Positions 32,586-44,429 of a DNA stretch of 64,000 nucleotides are shown in pieces. The stretch comes from Adiantum capillus-veneris. Its lineage: Eukaryota; Streptophyta; Polypodiopsida; Polypodiales; Pteridaceae. The notes under the pieces were generated by a model. That model was not told the DNA's origin. It saw nothing but the letters and a program-made list of their open reading frames with translations, and searched no databases. The position numbers and the translations under genes were made by a program. The DNA is taken from assembly GCA_014529385.2 (NCBI GenBank), contig CM043942.1, positions 22,428,991 through 22,492,990 of the forward strand, given 5' to 3'. Numbering within the stretch: the stretch's first letter is position 1; the number at the start of each line of letters is the position of its first letter.

Positions 32586-34184
32586 TTACATGATATCCGG
32601 CTTTTGCTTTAGGATCTTTCTAATTACAATTTTCTGGCGCTTGGCCTTTTGGGGTGGCTCCCTGTTAAGTAAAGTGGTTGTGATTTCTTGGGTGTCATTA
32701 ACCCCTACAGCTTGGTTCATGCCGACATGGGCAATAAGGCGCCCTCGAAAGTTTACACGGAAAGTGGATATTGCAAAAGCTTTCTTTACAAGCAGTACAA
32801 GGTTGGCCGTTTGGGCAACTGTTGTTAAACACAACGCCTTGGAGAGTGAACGGAGAGCAAAAATGTTGTAGCGACCATTCAAAGAGTAGTCGGCATGGAC
32901 AAACACCACGACACCAGTGGGAAGTGTGCCGAGGTAGTGAGCAAGTGCCGCTTGAGGTCCGAACGGCGTCCTCCTCCCCCCTGACCGTTGCGCCCAGGCT
33001 TCAACCTCCAGAACATCCTGCAAAACATAGGTTTTCTGAGATAGGGCACAAAATTATGATATAACATTAACAAAATCATTTGTAACAATCAAATGTAAGT
33101 GAGCATCTATACCTCTTGTCTACGATCCTCCTCATCGGCATCCGGGTGCAAGTAAAGATCTACGCTTGACTTCCCCTTTGGATCAAGCAAAACAGGTGTT
33201 GCAGCAGGTGGTGGTGAATCCACTCTTGCGCGTTTAGCCAAACACATGGCTTGCACGGTCACAAACTCCTCCTTAGAGACCTTGGCTTGCTCGGCCGTTG
33301 CCACCTCGGCTTGTGCGATCGCCACTGTGTCCGCCAAAGTATTCCCCATGGGCAGTAGGAGATCATCATCATGGGAGGTGGTGGTATCAACCTCAAGCTT
33401 GCCATGGGCATCGAGGATGGCGAAACACTCATCCATGCGAAGCTCAAAGGATTTCTCTAGATCGTGCATAAACACAAACTCCTCCCCACCCACCACAATG
33501 GAGGAGAAGCGGGTAATCTCTACCTCAGGGATGGCATCCCGAGTGGTGGTTCCTTCTGGCGGTCCCGAGGATGTGAAGTGACTAATGGAGAGGCCTCCAA
33601 GAGGCCTTGAATCCCTATAGGGTAGGTCAAGGCAAGCATCCTCTCCTCTGCGGATGAGTCAATGGCCGCGGGCTTGGGGTCATTCACATCAGCCAATACC
33701 CCGCCGATCTGCAAGTGTGGTAGCACTACGTCAGGGCCTGTTGGGCACTCGTGAAGGAGGAAGATCATTATGGCCTGAACAGAGAAAAAAGTGTTTCCGA
33801 TCCTTCCCTTACGCATTGCTCGCACATCATCAGCTTCAAGCCGCACATATTGTTCGACGGGTTGTGCTATGGTGGCAAAGCGTGCAAGCCGCTAATGAAA
33901 TGGCATGTCCCCTTGGTAGATGTGGTGGAGAAGGCCTTCAGGGACCCATTGCCCTAGCCGGTTTGGTAACTCAACAATGAATCTCCCCAGGAAATGTATG
34001 AAGTAATGTGCTCAAGAGATTGAGAGTGGAGGGTCAAAGTGGTTTCCAAATCGGGTTGGGTTGTGAAAAATGCTTGAAGCTCAGGGCGATTTGCATGCCC
34101 AACCTTAGTAAGGAATGCATCTAAAGCACTAGTAGCAACCATGTCTTCTATTTGCGTGATTGGGTATGCTAGGTCTCTCTGCAA
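32586..34184 (-). pseudogene. Decayed gene of unknown function (3' part)
   Basis: Coding stretches on the minus strand are 34184 to about 33,960 (LDAFLTKVGHANRPELQAFF), about 34,000-33,520 (FIVELPNRLGQWVPEGLLHH, then FATIAQPVEQYVRLEADD and MIFLLHECPTGPDVVLPH), 33496-33113 (EEFVFMHDLEKSFELRMDE) and 33017-32586. The last two are joined by a 95-nt GT-AG intron (33112-33018) in phase 0. A TAG lies in frame near 33,893, and frame changes occur near 33,995 and 33,510, so the gene looks broken. I do not recognise the family. Coding character is inferred from long agreeing frames and splice sites. It probably continues upstream into 34,524-35,673. Confidence 0.4.
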
Positions 34185-34523
34185 TGCTGGGATGAAAATG
34201 GTGAAATGAGGAGGTGTTCCTCCTTATATAGACATATTCCATCTCGAAAAAAATAAAAAATATGCATTTAAAAAATAAATTTACACCACCTTAAAACTCA
34301 AGTACAAAATCAAGTACAACACCTTAAAACTTTTCAAAATCTTTAATAAAATATCCAATATATAAACGATTAAAGTTACAAGCCAATTCACTTAGACAAG
34401 ATGATTTCATCTGTAGCCCAATCTTTGTAAACAAGCATAGTGGCCTCCATCCGCCCTCCAATCTATACAACCAAAAAATGGGCAATCAAAATACAAAAAC
34501 CCACAAAAAATAAGAAAAGATAG

Positions 34524-35673
34524 CTAAGCAAGCACAAAGCAGATCTTGCGTTGTTCCAGTTTGAAACTTGCATTACCGACATCCTCGAATCCCATTATGA
34601 CAAAGTGTTCTCGAAGATTGGTAAGAGTCCAATGCGGATTCACTGCAACCACCTCCACCTCGTTATTGGGCATGCGGACACGAATTTCAAAGGATTGAAC
34701 CTCTTCGGTTGTCATCTGCAAGGGTATCCATTTGCCACGTTTGTGCATCCACCTCTCGTAGCTAAACCGTGCATACAAGGTGCACCTTGCTTTCAAATAC
34801 CGAAGGCAAAGCTGTGTGGGGGACACATTGCACTTATAACGGTCACCATCATGCAAACCATCAACATAGCCCCAATTGACACCTAGAATGGTGTCCATTG
34901 CATCTATGTCAACTTCTTTGCAAACAAACATTGTTGGTGTTTCTACAATCGGCACAGAGCGGAATGCATGCACAAACAAATGAATGGGACAATGCCAACT
35001 GAGACCCACCGATCTGGTTGCCTTACCAAACTTTAGGGACCCTTCGAAATCTTGCAGCACCTTGCGCTTGAAAGAAAGCAAAGCCCAATGGTCTGGAGTT
35101 GGCCATTCTACACTCTGGAATGAGGATGTTTCCACGGCTTCTAACCTACCATAGCTTTGGCTTGACTTCGGCACCACGTACTTGTCGGAGTACATAAATA
35201 TTCGCTGCTCTGTAAGTTTTTTCGATGAAACATTAGGAAACATAAGCTCCCCAATGTGAGCATGCAAAACCATGAACGTGCCTGAGAGGCACTCAAGCGG
35301 CTGCTTCTCAACTAAGCTCGATGGAAAAACATCTTTACAAATGCCCTTAGTTAAACATAATGATCACATAAACGTAAACATGATATATGCATGGGATAGC
35401 TAAACCATGAAAACTTACAATGAGGTGCAAATTGAGTTGAAGCTCTCTTGAGGTGAATCTCAGATGCACTGTAGACGTGTTTCACGATGGCCACCATTCC
35501 GGACTGTGTTTCTTTGAATGCCAATAGCCGGCCCTTCCAATGACGTTCCAATACGCCTCGACACCGTACGCGATGAGGTCCAGCACGTGACGGTTATATG
35601 TAGACCCATGCACCCTTCTTGAATACTTGTGGGATCCATACCCCCTCTGAGTCTTTTGTGTTGTGCAACACAA
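34524..35673 (-). pseudogene. Unknown gene, 5' part; 249-codon open stretch with upstream broken exon
   Basis: The open frame 35273-34524 encodes 249 residues (VLHAHIGELMFPNVSSKKL near its start, then HWALLSFKRKVLQDFEGSL and WGYVDGLHDGDRYKCNVSPT) and ends with a compact segment (VEVVAVNPHWTLTNLREHF) that might be a small beta-grasp fold, which is a weak guess. Upstream, two overlapping frames at 35,673-35,351 (IAYGVEAYWNVIGRAGYWHS and VYSASEIHLKRASTQFAPH) seem to be one exon split by an indel. The family is not recognised. It may be the 5' portion of the broken gene at 32,586-34,184. Confidence 0.4.
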
Positions 35674-35699
35674 TCTCCTCTATCTCTGGTTTGGGCCGT

Positions 35700-36480
35700 C
35701 TATGCGTGGACATGCTTGGGAAGTTGGGCTTAGGAAGGGATTTGAAAGAGTTGAGTACTGTGGAGAGAGAATGAGGAGCTGAGGGGAGGGTGAGGTGAGC
35801 TGCCTATGGTGGCTATGGTGGCTTTGACAGTGGAGATAGAGAAAGAGGGGAGGAGTGAGAGGTAGAGAGGTAGAGAGGATAGTGGAGCTGTGGGCTATGG
35901 AGTGTGGGACTGTAGAGGGTTGATGGAGGTGTGAGAGAAGGGGGAGCTATGGAGAGAGAGGAAGAGAGTGGTGGAAAGCTTTTGGCTATGGCTGCCTTGA
36001 CTGTAGAGAGAGAATGGGAGGAGGGAGAGTGTGGGAGAGAAAAGTAATGAGAGAGAGAGAGAGAGAAAAGTGGATTTTGGGGGGAAAAATTGACTTTTTA
36101 AAGTTTCAAAGTTGACCCATTTGCCTCCAAAACTGCCCCAAGTTTCAAAGTTGACCCATTTGCCTCCAAAACTGTCCCAAAACATAAACTAACTTTTTAA
36201 AAAAATCAATTTTTAGGGTTTTCAAGCATGCACGTTTTTTCTTGGGGGTCCCTCCCTCTTTTATGACACCTCTCTCCTCCTATTTACCCCCCCCCCCCCC
36301 CTAGCCTACCTCCCACCTCTCTCTAAGAACCAAGCATTGAAGAGGGAGACAATTAGGCTGCACCCCTACCATTCCTCCCCCTCTAGGTGATATCCCAAGA
36401 GCCTTCTCATTGGTTCTCCCTTAAGCCTTCACTAATCAAAAAGGTCCAAGGAGAGTCCATATTTTTCCTAATTTGGCAGT
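35700..36480. other. GA-rich and homopolymer-rich stretch with short tandem duplication
   Basis: 35,750-36,065 is a purine-rich gagagag region on the plus strand. At 36,100-36,182 the phrase 'gtttcaaagttgacccattt' with its downstream 'gcctccaaaactg' occurs twice at a 45-bp period. A C-run of about 17 bases is near 36,285-36,302. No gene is supported. Confidence 0.5.
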
Positions 36481-37669
36481 GTTTATGAAATTGAACTTTA
36501 GATTGATCAAAATTGATTTATTGCATGATGAGTGTGATTAATGATCTCTTGATTTATCAGGGTATGACATATACTGCTTATTCTAGTGGTATGGGAGACT
36601 ACAATCGGCAGTATGTGGAAGACGGCAAGCATAAGCAATGTTGTTTACTTCCATTAATTTTTCATTTTACTCTGTGCTCGTTTTGACACAGATTTCTAAT
36701 CATTGTTTTTTACAAGTATGGTTTGCAGATTCTTATATTTGCAACTAAGGACAATTGTTTTCCAACGGAGAGGTATGTTATGGAATTGATATTTTACTAT
36801 TTATTGTTGCAGCTGGTAAGTAGAAAAGGCTTGACCGCCGATCTAGGCCCATGTGAATGGATAAATATATTTAAGTGCTGTTTTATGAGCTTTGGCCATT
36901 TATGACCGGCCTGCCAGTTTGTACTCACTTTGACCATTCAAGAAATCTATAAAGTAAATGTGTGCAAGAGGGAAATGCAAGTCACTCCTTGCACGGGGGA
37001 GATTGCACCCAGTGTCTGTGTCATTCTTCTCTCCTCTTCTCTCTTCGCTCTCGTCATGCCTGACGTATCACTCCGCTCTAGGAGGTGCACCCGCACGCTC
37101 TCTCTCTCGCTCTATCTCGTTCTCTATCTCTCTCTACTTGTGTTTAGCTCGACTATGGATTTGTGCGAATCGTCAGGTATGTAGATTTGTTCGTTTATAG
37201 CTTACTGCGTGTTATTTTGGTAGTTTGGAGGGATGTCGCAGATCCGTTTGTAGCACTAACAATATATAATGAGTTCTAGGCTATATTTGGACTAGTTTGG
37301 ACTTGATCAAGGTCCAAAAACATCAAGCTCGTGACTCCCATTTTAAACATATAATTTTTTCAATCTTCTAGTAGTAACCATTTTCAACATGTCAACCAAT
37401 AGGACTCCCCAATCTCGAAAAAATAAAAATCATTTCCAAACATTTCAAATGCATAAGTAAAGGGTGAGCTGAGGAAATGAAAAGATCCATGGAAATGGAA
37501 GTAAAAAGACTTTTCATGTCCATAGTAAAGAGCTCGTCGAGTGTTCATTGTTTATTGGTACATTTGTACTTTTCTTCTTTGCCTTTTCTTTATTGTTTTC
37601 TTCTCTTTAGAGTTTCTCCTTACATGATGTAATTAGAGTTTCCCTCCATATCTAGATAGTGAAATTATT
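36481..37669. other. Intergenic DNA, no gene supported
   Basis: Only short frames occur. The stretch at 36,562-36,640 reads MTYTAYSSGMGDYNRQYVED on the plus strand but has no continuation that I can support. A CT-rich patch lies at 37,020-37,145. Confidence 0.4.
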
Positions 37670-38165
37670 CAAGGGAAAATTACCAAAATACCCCTCTAAT
37701 TTGTGGAAATTCCCAAAACACCCCTCAAATTTCAAACATTCTCAAAATACCCTTTATCTATTTTGGTTGGATTGTTTGAGATTTTCCACTCTTTATTTCT
37801 TTTTTACAATTGAGATCCATTTTTTAGTGCTTAGCATGTAATTGGTCACAAATTACCTCGCGAAAAGGACAATCATGTCTAAAAATACTAGCATTAATTT
37901 ATTTCCAAAGCTTACACAACCAACTCAAATTCAGTTTTAGCATCTTGTATTGATAGACAATATGTCTTCTTAGGAAAACCTACAAATTTTTTATATTGGG
38001 AGAAATTTTATCTCAAACGAGGGGTATTTTGGGAATTCTGGAGAATTTGAAGGGCACTTGGTGAATTTATGACAAAATATTAAGGGTATTTTGGGAATTT
38101 TGATATATGATTGGTATTTTGGGAATTTCCACAAATTAGAGGGGTATTTTGGTAATTTTCCCTTG
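37670..38165. mobile_element. Fold-back (MITE-like) element with perfect 49-nt terminal inverted repeats
   Basis: Positions 37670-37718 are the exact reverse complement of 38117-38165 (49 of 49). The arms begin caagggaaaattaccaaaat. Further copies of 'aaaatacccct' or 'ggtattttggg' inside give a 496-bp internally repetitive element with no coding capacity. The target duplication is uncertain: 'aattatt' lies directly left of the left arm, and the same string is five bases beyond the right arm. Confidence 0.8.
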
Positions 38166-38304
38166 ATACTAATTATTGTTGAAATTTACTTAGACTAGAG
38201 AGAAGGTCTATGATTGAACTAATTTGCAAATCTAAAAAGTCCCATTATAATTGTGCATTGAAAAAGTCCTTTTGGGTGAGTAATGAGCTTGTAGGGACGC
38301 TCAT

Positions 38305-39593
38305 CTAGCTTCGGGATTTTGACCGCGAGTTAACGTCCGATTCCTCGGGCTGGAATTGTTTGTCCCAAGCCTCGAAAAGCTCTTGAGTTTCTTCCCACTC
38401 TTGTAGAGTGTAATTTCCTAGGTAGCTCTTTACAACAAACTCCTGCACCGTGAAAGACCTAGCAATGCTTCCCAAGTCAACCCTCTCTTCCATGAGCCAC
38501 GACTTCAAAGACTTGAAGGCCTTCCTCGGCTCAGCTTCCTCTTCCTCCTCCTCAAGCTGACACCATAACTCCTTGAATGGCTCCTTGTAGGCAGCATGTC
38601 TGTAGTGGGCAGAGACCTCCTGCGCTTGCTTCCTCAATGCCAAGATGTAAGCTTCCTTGGAGTCTAGAAAGGCTCCATGAAGCACCGGTTTAATTGGAGC
38701 TTCTTTACTCTGCACGCATGGCAGATGGAAACATACGTTATGTCGATGCTCATGACCAAGTACACCCTCTGCTCTGATCCCCTCAGCATGCCGATAGCTA
38801 CATCAATGGGCTCATCTTGCGAAGCAAGCAAAGCAAAGGAGGAGAGGCTCACCTTCTCCACATCAAATGAGATCAAGCCTTGATCAAGGGCAGTTGCTTT
38901 CATGATGCGGTGCTGCTCTTGAATGGACTCTCCCTTGACCACTTCCAGTGCACAGATGTAGTCTTCCCTGTCGCTCAGAACATTGTACTCCTGTGAGAGT
39001 CTCCTCACCAGAGCAGCCTGTTTGAGCAAGGCAACAGTGTAGGCCTCCTCCTCGCTGGCATAGAGGGAACCATGTACGTTACAATGCGCATCTAGTTCAC
39101 TACACACGACCCTGTACAGAGTAGCCCGGTTTGAGGGCTCATCGAGAACATGATCAGCAGGCGTGTCCCAAAATCCTTCCCTATAATATTGCCGCCCAAG
39201 CCCGGCTGCTGCCTCTGCACGGGGCGCGCATCTTGTGCCTTCAAGCTGCTGACTATAAGGTGATTTGCTGGCCTGATTGGTGCTGAAGGGCACCGCCTCG
39301 ACCCGGTAGATGAGCTTGCAGGCTGGGTATTCCTTGAGGAAATCGTAGAGCTTCTTGAAGGAATTAGGCGGCTCATATTCAAAAGCACGGCGGAGATGGT
39401 CCCTGTCGTGAATGGTGGCATGATTTAGCGCCTCTGCTGCCTGCATCTGGCAGGCCACCAAGTAGGCCTGGTCCTCTGTCCAATAGAGACCCTCCACCTC
39501 CTTGGACTCCAACCTTCGGACCACGAATACCTCCCTGCAGCTCCTGGATGGCGCTGGGCTGGAATCGTAGTCTGCGCAGACGCAGTTGCGCAT
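38305..39593 (-). CDS. Two-exon protein with three related modules, function unknown
   Basis: ATG 39593 starts a frame to 38766 (276 codons). A 56-nt GT-AG intron (38765-38710) joins it in phase 0 to 38709-38305, giving 410 residues with no internal stop. Three segments align: GLYWTEDQAYLVACQMQAAE (about 35), GSLYASEEEAYTVALLKQAA (about 175) and GAFLDSKEAYILALRKQAQE (about 288). Each is followed by a charged helical stretch of 30-40 residues, and the first two are preceded by VVRR or YRVV strands. The pattern G-x-[YF]-x-S/T-x-E-x-AY-x-x-A-x-x-x-QA suggests a repeated beta-alpha unit. Residues 330-340 are a glutamate run. The family is not recognised. Base composition is more GC-rich than the flanks. 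The intron is short for a plant, so the join needs transcript support. Confidence 0.6.
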
Positions 39594-39609
39594 TCTGCGA
39601 CTCACTAAC

Positions 39610-40680
39610 TAAGCACGACACGGTTCGTATAGATGATCTTCTGCTTGGCGTCAACATCACATCTTGTGACAACGTACTGCATGGGCTGATGATCACAGAA
39701 GAAACGCAAGCGATGCACGTGAAAATTGCTTTTATATGCAATAACTTTTCATCTCTCTTTTTCATTTCAAATCCCTTGACTATCCTTTATCGCCCCTTGA
39801 CTATTCAAATCCTCCCATGGCGAGCGCTCGGCGAGCGTCTATGTGATTCTTGGAGGCATTGTTACAAAACTTTCTAGGATGGCTGGCTACCGTAATGGTA
39901 GCTGAGATTTTTCTTGTTTCTGACTATCGTAATGGTAGCTCATATTTTTCTTGTTTTTATCTCAAATTTTTGCAATATCAAAAAATTATATTTAGTTGTT
40001 GAAAAAACTTTAATAATAATGTATCATACGATTTTCTCGAATCTTTCTTTTGTCAGAACTAGCCGATATGAGACAAATATACCATAAACCACATTGAATG
40101 AAGTTATGTGTACAATTTCAATATATGTGATAGCACAATTCTCACGCTCATTTCTATTCCCTTCTTGCACTCAACTAAGAGCTATTATCCTTACAGGTCG
40201 TTCGCTTTCCACCACCATTACCATTAGAAGTCGGGTTCTCCTACAGACGAGAAAGAGAAGGAAATACCCGAATTGTCACATGGCGTGTAGGAATTTCTGG
40301 ATGTAACCACCCGACAGTTTGCAGTTTGCATTCTTCCTACAGTCGTACAACTGTTTTGGGGCTGTAGTTGGACGTTGATGATGAATACAAGGTAGAGCAG
40401 TACTTTCTTGCTTAACCATGATCTCTTGTGTTCATACAGTTTGCAGTTTTCATGGTGTAATGTGCAGGGTGAAAGCATGAATAGGTGGAAAGCTATATAT
40501 GTGTATAATATTAAATAGCATAGCATGACATTGGGGGTGTGGTCATTGGTGCCATATTTCAAACTTCCAAATTTATATTCTAAAAAATGTTATACTGAAA
40601 ATTTCAGCCTTCACACACCCACTTTGTTTCATGAGTAGTTGGGAGTTTCAAACACCGTGCCCCCCCCCCCCCCTCACCCC

Positions 40681-40746
<66 letters not shown>

Positions 40747-41215
40747 GCGCGTGCTCAAGGTCTACTGTGCTTAGAGCTTCTACTGTGCAAGCTTGGCTGC
40801 TTCAAGGACGATTGCAATAACCGCCCTCTTCTCTTCGAGGTATGTCTCTTCCATTGAACATGTACACTCTCTACTGCTTGAGCACGCGCACCCCACCTGG
40901 GATCATTTAGTTACATTAAGCTGCATTTGGAGTTGCATGAGTGCCACACCTTGCTCATTTGCAACAAGAGGCGAGCAAAACGTAATGCTGTTGTGCTGGC
41001 TGCATGAGAGGACATAGACTCCTGAGGTAATTTGCTAGTCCAACAAGCTGCATGCAATCTTGGGGCAAATCCCATAGCACATCACCTTGAATGCCCTGCT
41101 TACAAGAGCAGGCCCATGAAGTTCTTGTTTCTTTTTAGTAGGGATGATAAGCAAGGGAACACCACGTATCATGAGTTCATTGGATGATGTGCAGGTATAT
41201 CACTTGAGACTGCAT
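39610..41215. other. Intergenic DNA with poly-C and (CT)n tract
   Basis: No gene is supported. 'gtaatggtagct' is repeated at 39,890-39,930. A C-run at 40,661-40,673 leads into a (CT)n run of about 60 nt at 40,684-40,743. The end, near 41,194, has gatgatgtgcag, a possible acceptor before the ATG at 41217, so part may be 5' leader of the next gene. Confidence 0.45.
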
Positions 41216-41216
41216 C

Positions 41217-44182
41217 ATGGCACCTTCCTCAAAGCATCCGATTCAAGCAAGTAGCAGTCTAGTTAGGAACATCGAACCACCTCTGCATACAAATTTTTGT
41301 CGTCTTGCCAAGGAATTTCATATGGAGCGTGGATTGCCATTGGAGGGAGTTGATCCGCATAGCTTGACAGGAAACAATGACATCTCTGAGGAGGACTGGG
41401 AAGCTGTCTTTATATGCCCAAAACCTGTTCCGGGTAGCCAGAAGAAAGTGAAGGCATACCATGCTCGGTCGGAGTTCTTACAAAAGCTTGTGTGGAGACA
41501 CTAGGATTTCTACCAGGAGGATCCCTTCATGTATGAAGTAGGGACTCAATTTGCAAAAGCCTTTGCATTGGAAAATTGCAATGAATCTGACAAACATCAA
41601 ATTTCTTGGGCTATCTTTGCAGAGAGGGCAATGAGAGCCTTAGAAGAAAGACACAACTTGCAAAACAAGATCAAGAGGTGGGAAGAGCAGATGAGTGGTA
41701 GAGGGAGATGTTCCAAAACCACTGCTGCCTCTACCAGATCATCATTGAAAACAAAAGGTACGTCTGTACCATTTTCAAGCATGGTACAATTGGCAGAGGA
41801 GGATAGCAGGGCACTTGCAGAAATGAAGAATATTGCAGAGGGCAGATTGCAAGACTATAAGTCAAGACTTGAGGGTGCAAAGAAGTAGGTAGAGGATCAA
41901 GTCAGAGAATTGCATAGGGCTGAGGGTGCTCAAAGCTCAAACACTTTGGCCATAAAGTTGCAAACGGAGATTGATTGCGTGCAAGACCCTTTAGCTCGAC
42001 AACGCCTGATTGATTTGATTGGACAGTTCTCGAGTACTACTAGAGAGAACGTTGCTGAATTAGAAGCCAATGTGGCTAAAGCAAAGGTGCATACCCTCCT
42101 ACATGTGCTTCACTTTGTTTTGGAGTATGTGGTTCACTTCCATGTGGTTAGAGTGTTATGGATTGTATGGTTATGTACTGTATGAGCATATTGTATTTCT
42201 GCTATGTGCTATATAGCACAAAATATGTGCTATATGGTCACAACATACATATCATCTTCATGGAGTGGGTGGTTATATGCTATGTGCTATGTGCTATGTG
42301 CTATATGGTCACAACATAGCCATCATCTTCATGGAGTGGGTGGTTATATGCTATGTGTGGTTATGTGCTATGTGCTTTATAGTTCAATCTAGGTGTAGCA
42401 TGTTCACAATAGTACCCTCATCTATTTGGAATGTGTGTGATTCTATGCTATGTGCTTTGTGTGGGTATGTGCTATATAGCATACCTGTATGCTATATACT
42501 CACAGTATAGCCCTGAAGTGTGTGTTAAATATTGATATGTGCTACATAGCACAATCTTTTTATGTGCTATGTGCTAAATAGCACATTTTGTGTGTTATAT
42601 GCTCACAATATAGCCTTGGAGTAAGTGGAATAGTGAATTGTGCTATAGCACAATTTCTATTTTTGCTATGTGCTACATAGCACATCTCTAATTGTGATAT
42701 GTGCTACATAGCACCATATTTGTGCTATATGCTATGTGCTATGTCTCATATAGCCCACTGCATATCATATACCCAACAAGCTTGTGCTATATAGCATATA
42801 GAAAAAATGTTTGGGCTATATCTGGTATTTTAAAAAGTCTCTCTGCTATGATCTACAATGCATGCTCTATGTAGCACTTATAGCACATTATACTTGGACT
42901 GTGCTATGTGCTATATAGCACAATGCATATCATATACCACATCAAGCTTGTGTTTATAGCATATAGAGTAAGTGCTTGTCTTATATGTGGTATTGCAAAT
43001 AAGGGATAAGATTCACGCTGCATATTCTTTTTAGAAATCTGCTTTTGTTGGGTTATTGAGACTTAAACTAGATGTGTTGTCTTCTTTGTTTCACAGGCAC
43101 TACTTGCAGAAGTAGAGACCAACATAGCACAGGAATCAGAGCACTTTAAATTTTGTGTTACCATGGAGAGGACTTCACATAACGTGGGAGCCAGTTTGAT
43201 GAAGCCTTTTCCTCCTGTGGATTTTAAGCAGAGCATTAGCGAGGTGGCACTTAATGGGTTCTACCATTGTGTAGGATGTGGATTCCCGTTCGATGCCAGA
43301 AGCTTGGATGTATTCTCCTTACCTTGCACCCATGTGTACCATATGCTATGCTTCTCGCATGTATGTAGAGACTATGGCTATTGTGTTGCACTAGATTGCA
43401 ACATGCATGTTCCCCCTAGAGCTAAGCATATGATTGGTCTAAAGGTGAAGAGTGAGATGAAAGAATCAAGTGCAGGTAGTCACTGTGTCAATTATTTACT
43501 ACTACTATTACAGGCCCACTTTCCATTGGTAGTTTAAACTCTTGCATTTAATGAAATCATATGTTGCAGTTATAGACATCGCAATAGAGACCTATATACA
43601 AGAATCATTGAGGAAAAAAACAGAGAGAGTCTCTACGGAGGCCACTGGTAGGTACCAAAATCAGTATTTATGTGTGTATTTTGGGATACTCCAAGTGAGA
43701 CTTTGTAAATAGCTTGCTTTGTAGAACAATCATCGCATGCTTGCTCCAACAAGACGATGCATTCCACAAGGAAGAATGGACTGATTACCCCAGGGATGCA
43801 GCCAGGCCTTGAAGCAGAGTCTACCAGAGGGATGCAGCCAACCCTTAAAGCAGAGTCTGCCGTAGGCGATGCAGTACGTGGAGTAGTTGAAGACATCTTG
43901 ATGGAAAATTCTTCTGCAGTCAAATCACCTAGGCAACAACTAACTCCAAGAAGGCTGTTGCGTTCTCCATTGAGTGCCAAAGCATCACCAAGTGTGGACA
44001 CTAGAGATGAAGCATCAGATGAGGCATTTGCAGATGCGGTGAAAGCAACACCCCCTCCAGCGGGGAAGAATCCAACACCAAAGCGCAAGAAATCGACTCC
44101 CAAGAACTTAGGTGGAAGTCCCACAATGGATATACCTCTTGATTCATTTAGGAAGAGAAAGAAACCAAATGCAAAGCAATGA
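41217..44182 (+). pseudogene. Four-exon gene with RING-like zinc finger, two in-frame TAG codons
   Basis: Exons 41217-42086, 43097-43475, 43570-43647 and 43725-44182 join at GT-AG sites in consistent phase (594 codons). The frame is open except for TAG at 41502 and 41886, both in exon 1. Exon 1 is helical and charged, with coiled-coil character (ERAMRALEERHNLQNKIKRW). Exon 2 holds a Cys/His cluster: FYHCVGCGFPFDARSLDVFS followed by LPCTHVYHMLC and then CVALDCNMH. The spacing is RING-like (C-x2-C, C-x-H-x2-H-x2-C, C-x4-C), suggesting a ubiquitin-ligase-like or DNA-binding zinc finger. Exon 4 is low complexity and ends in a basic tail (RKRKKPNAKQ), probably nuclear. The first intron (1,010 nt) consists largely of GCTATATAGC-type satellite. 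Two stops suggest decay, unless exon 1 is spliced differently. Confidence 0.5.
42190..42985. repeat. Palindromic gctatatagc satellite inside an intron
   Basis: Many copies of 'tgtgctatatagcac' and variants (tgctacatagca, tgctaaatagca) are spaced irregularly. The core gtgctatatagcac is a perfect 14-nt palindrome. The same core occurs at 52,020-52,440 and 54,690-55,250. Confidence 0.85.
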
Positions 44183-44429
44183 GTGTGTTTTTGTTGTAAC
44201 TTCATGCAATTAGAAGATGTCTTTAGAAGGCATGTGCAATCCATTGCACCCCTACTGTATCCATGCTCATTGATGAATCAAGTGTTGGAATTTGTTAGTG
44301 AAATGTCTCTTAATTCTTTGCATCGAGTAGCTGCAAACTATTTGATTTATTTTCTGTACATGTTTAGTAATATGTTTCTACTTTCTCTTGTCGTACATAA
44401 TCAAGAAGCTGAAAAAAGAGTAACTTGCA

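Noticed and set aside
32771-33064. Plus-strand frames at 32,771-33,980
   Set aside because: They are antisense shadows of the minus-strand coding stretches, which show matched splice sites and coherent protein features.
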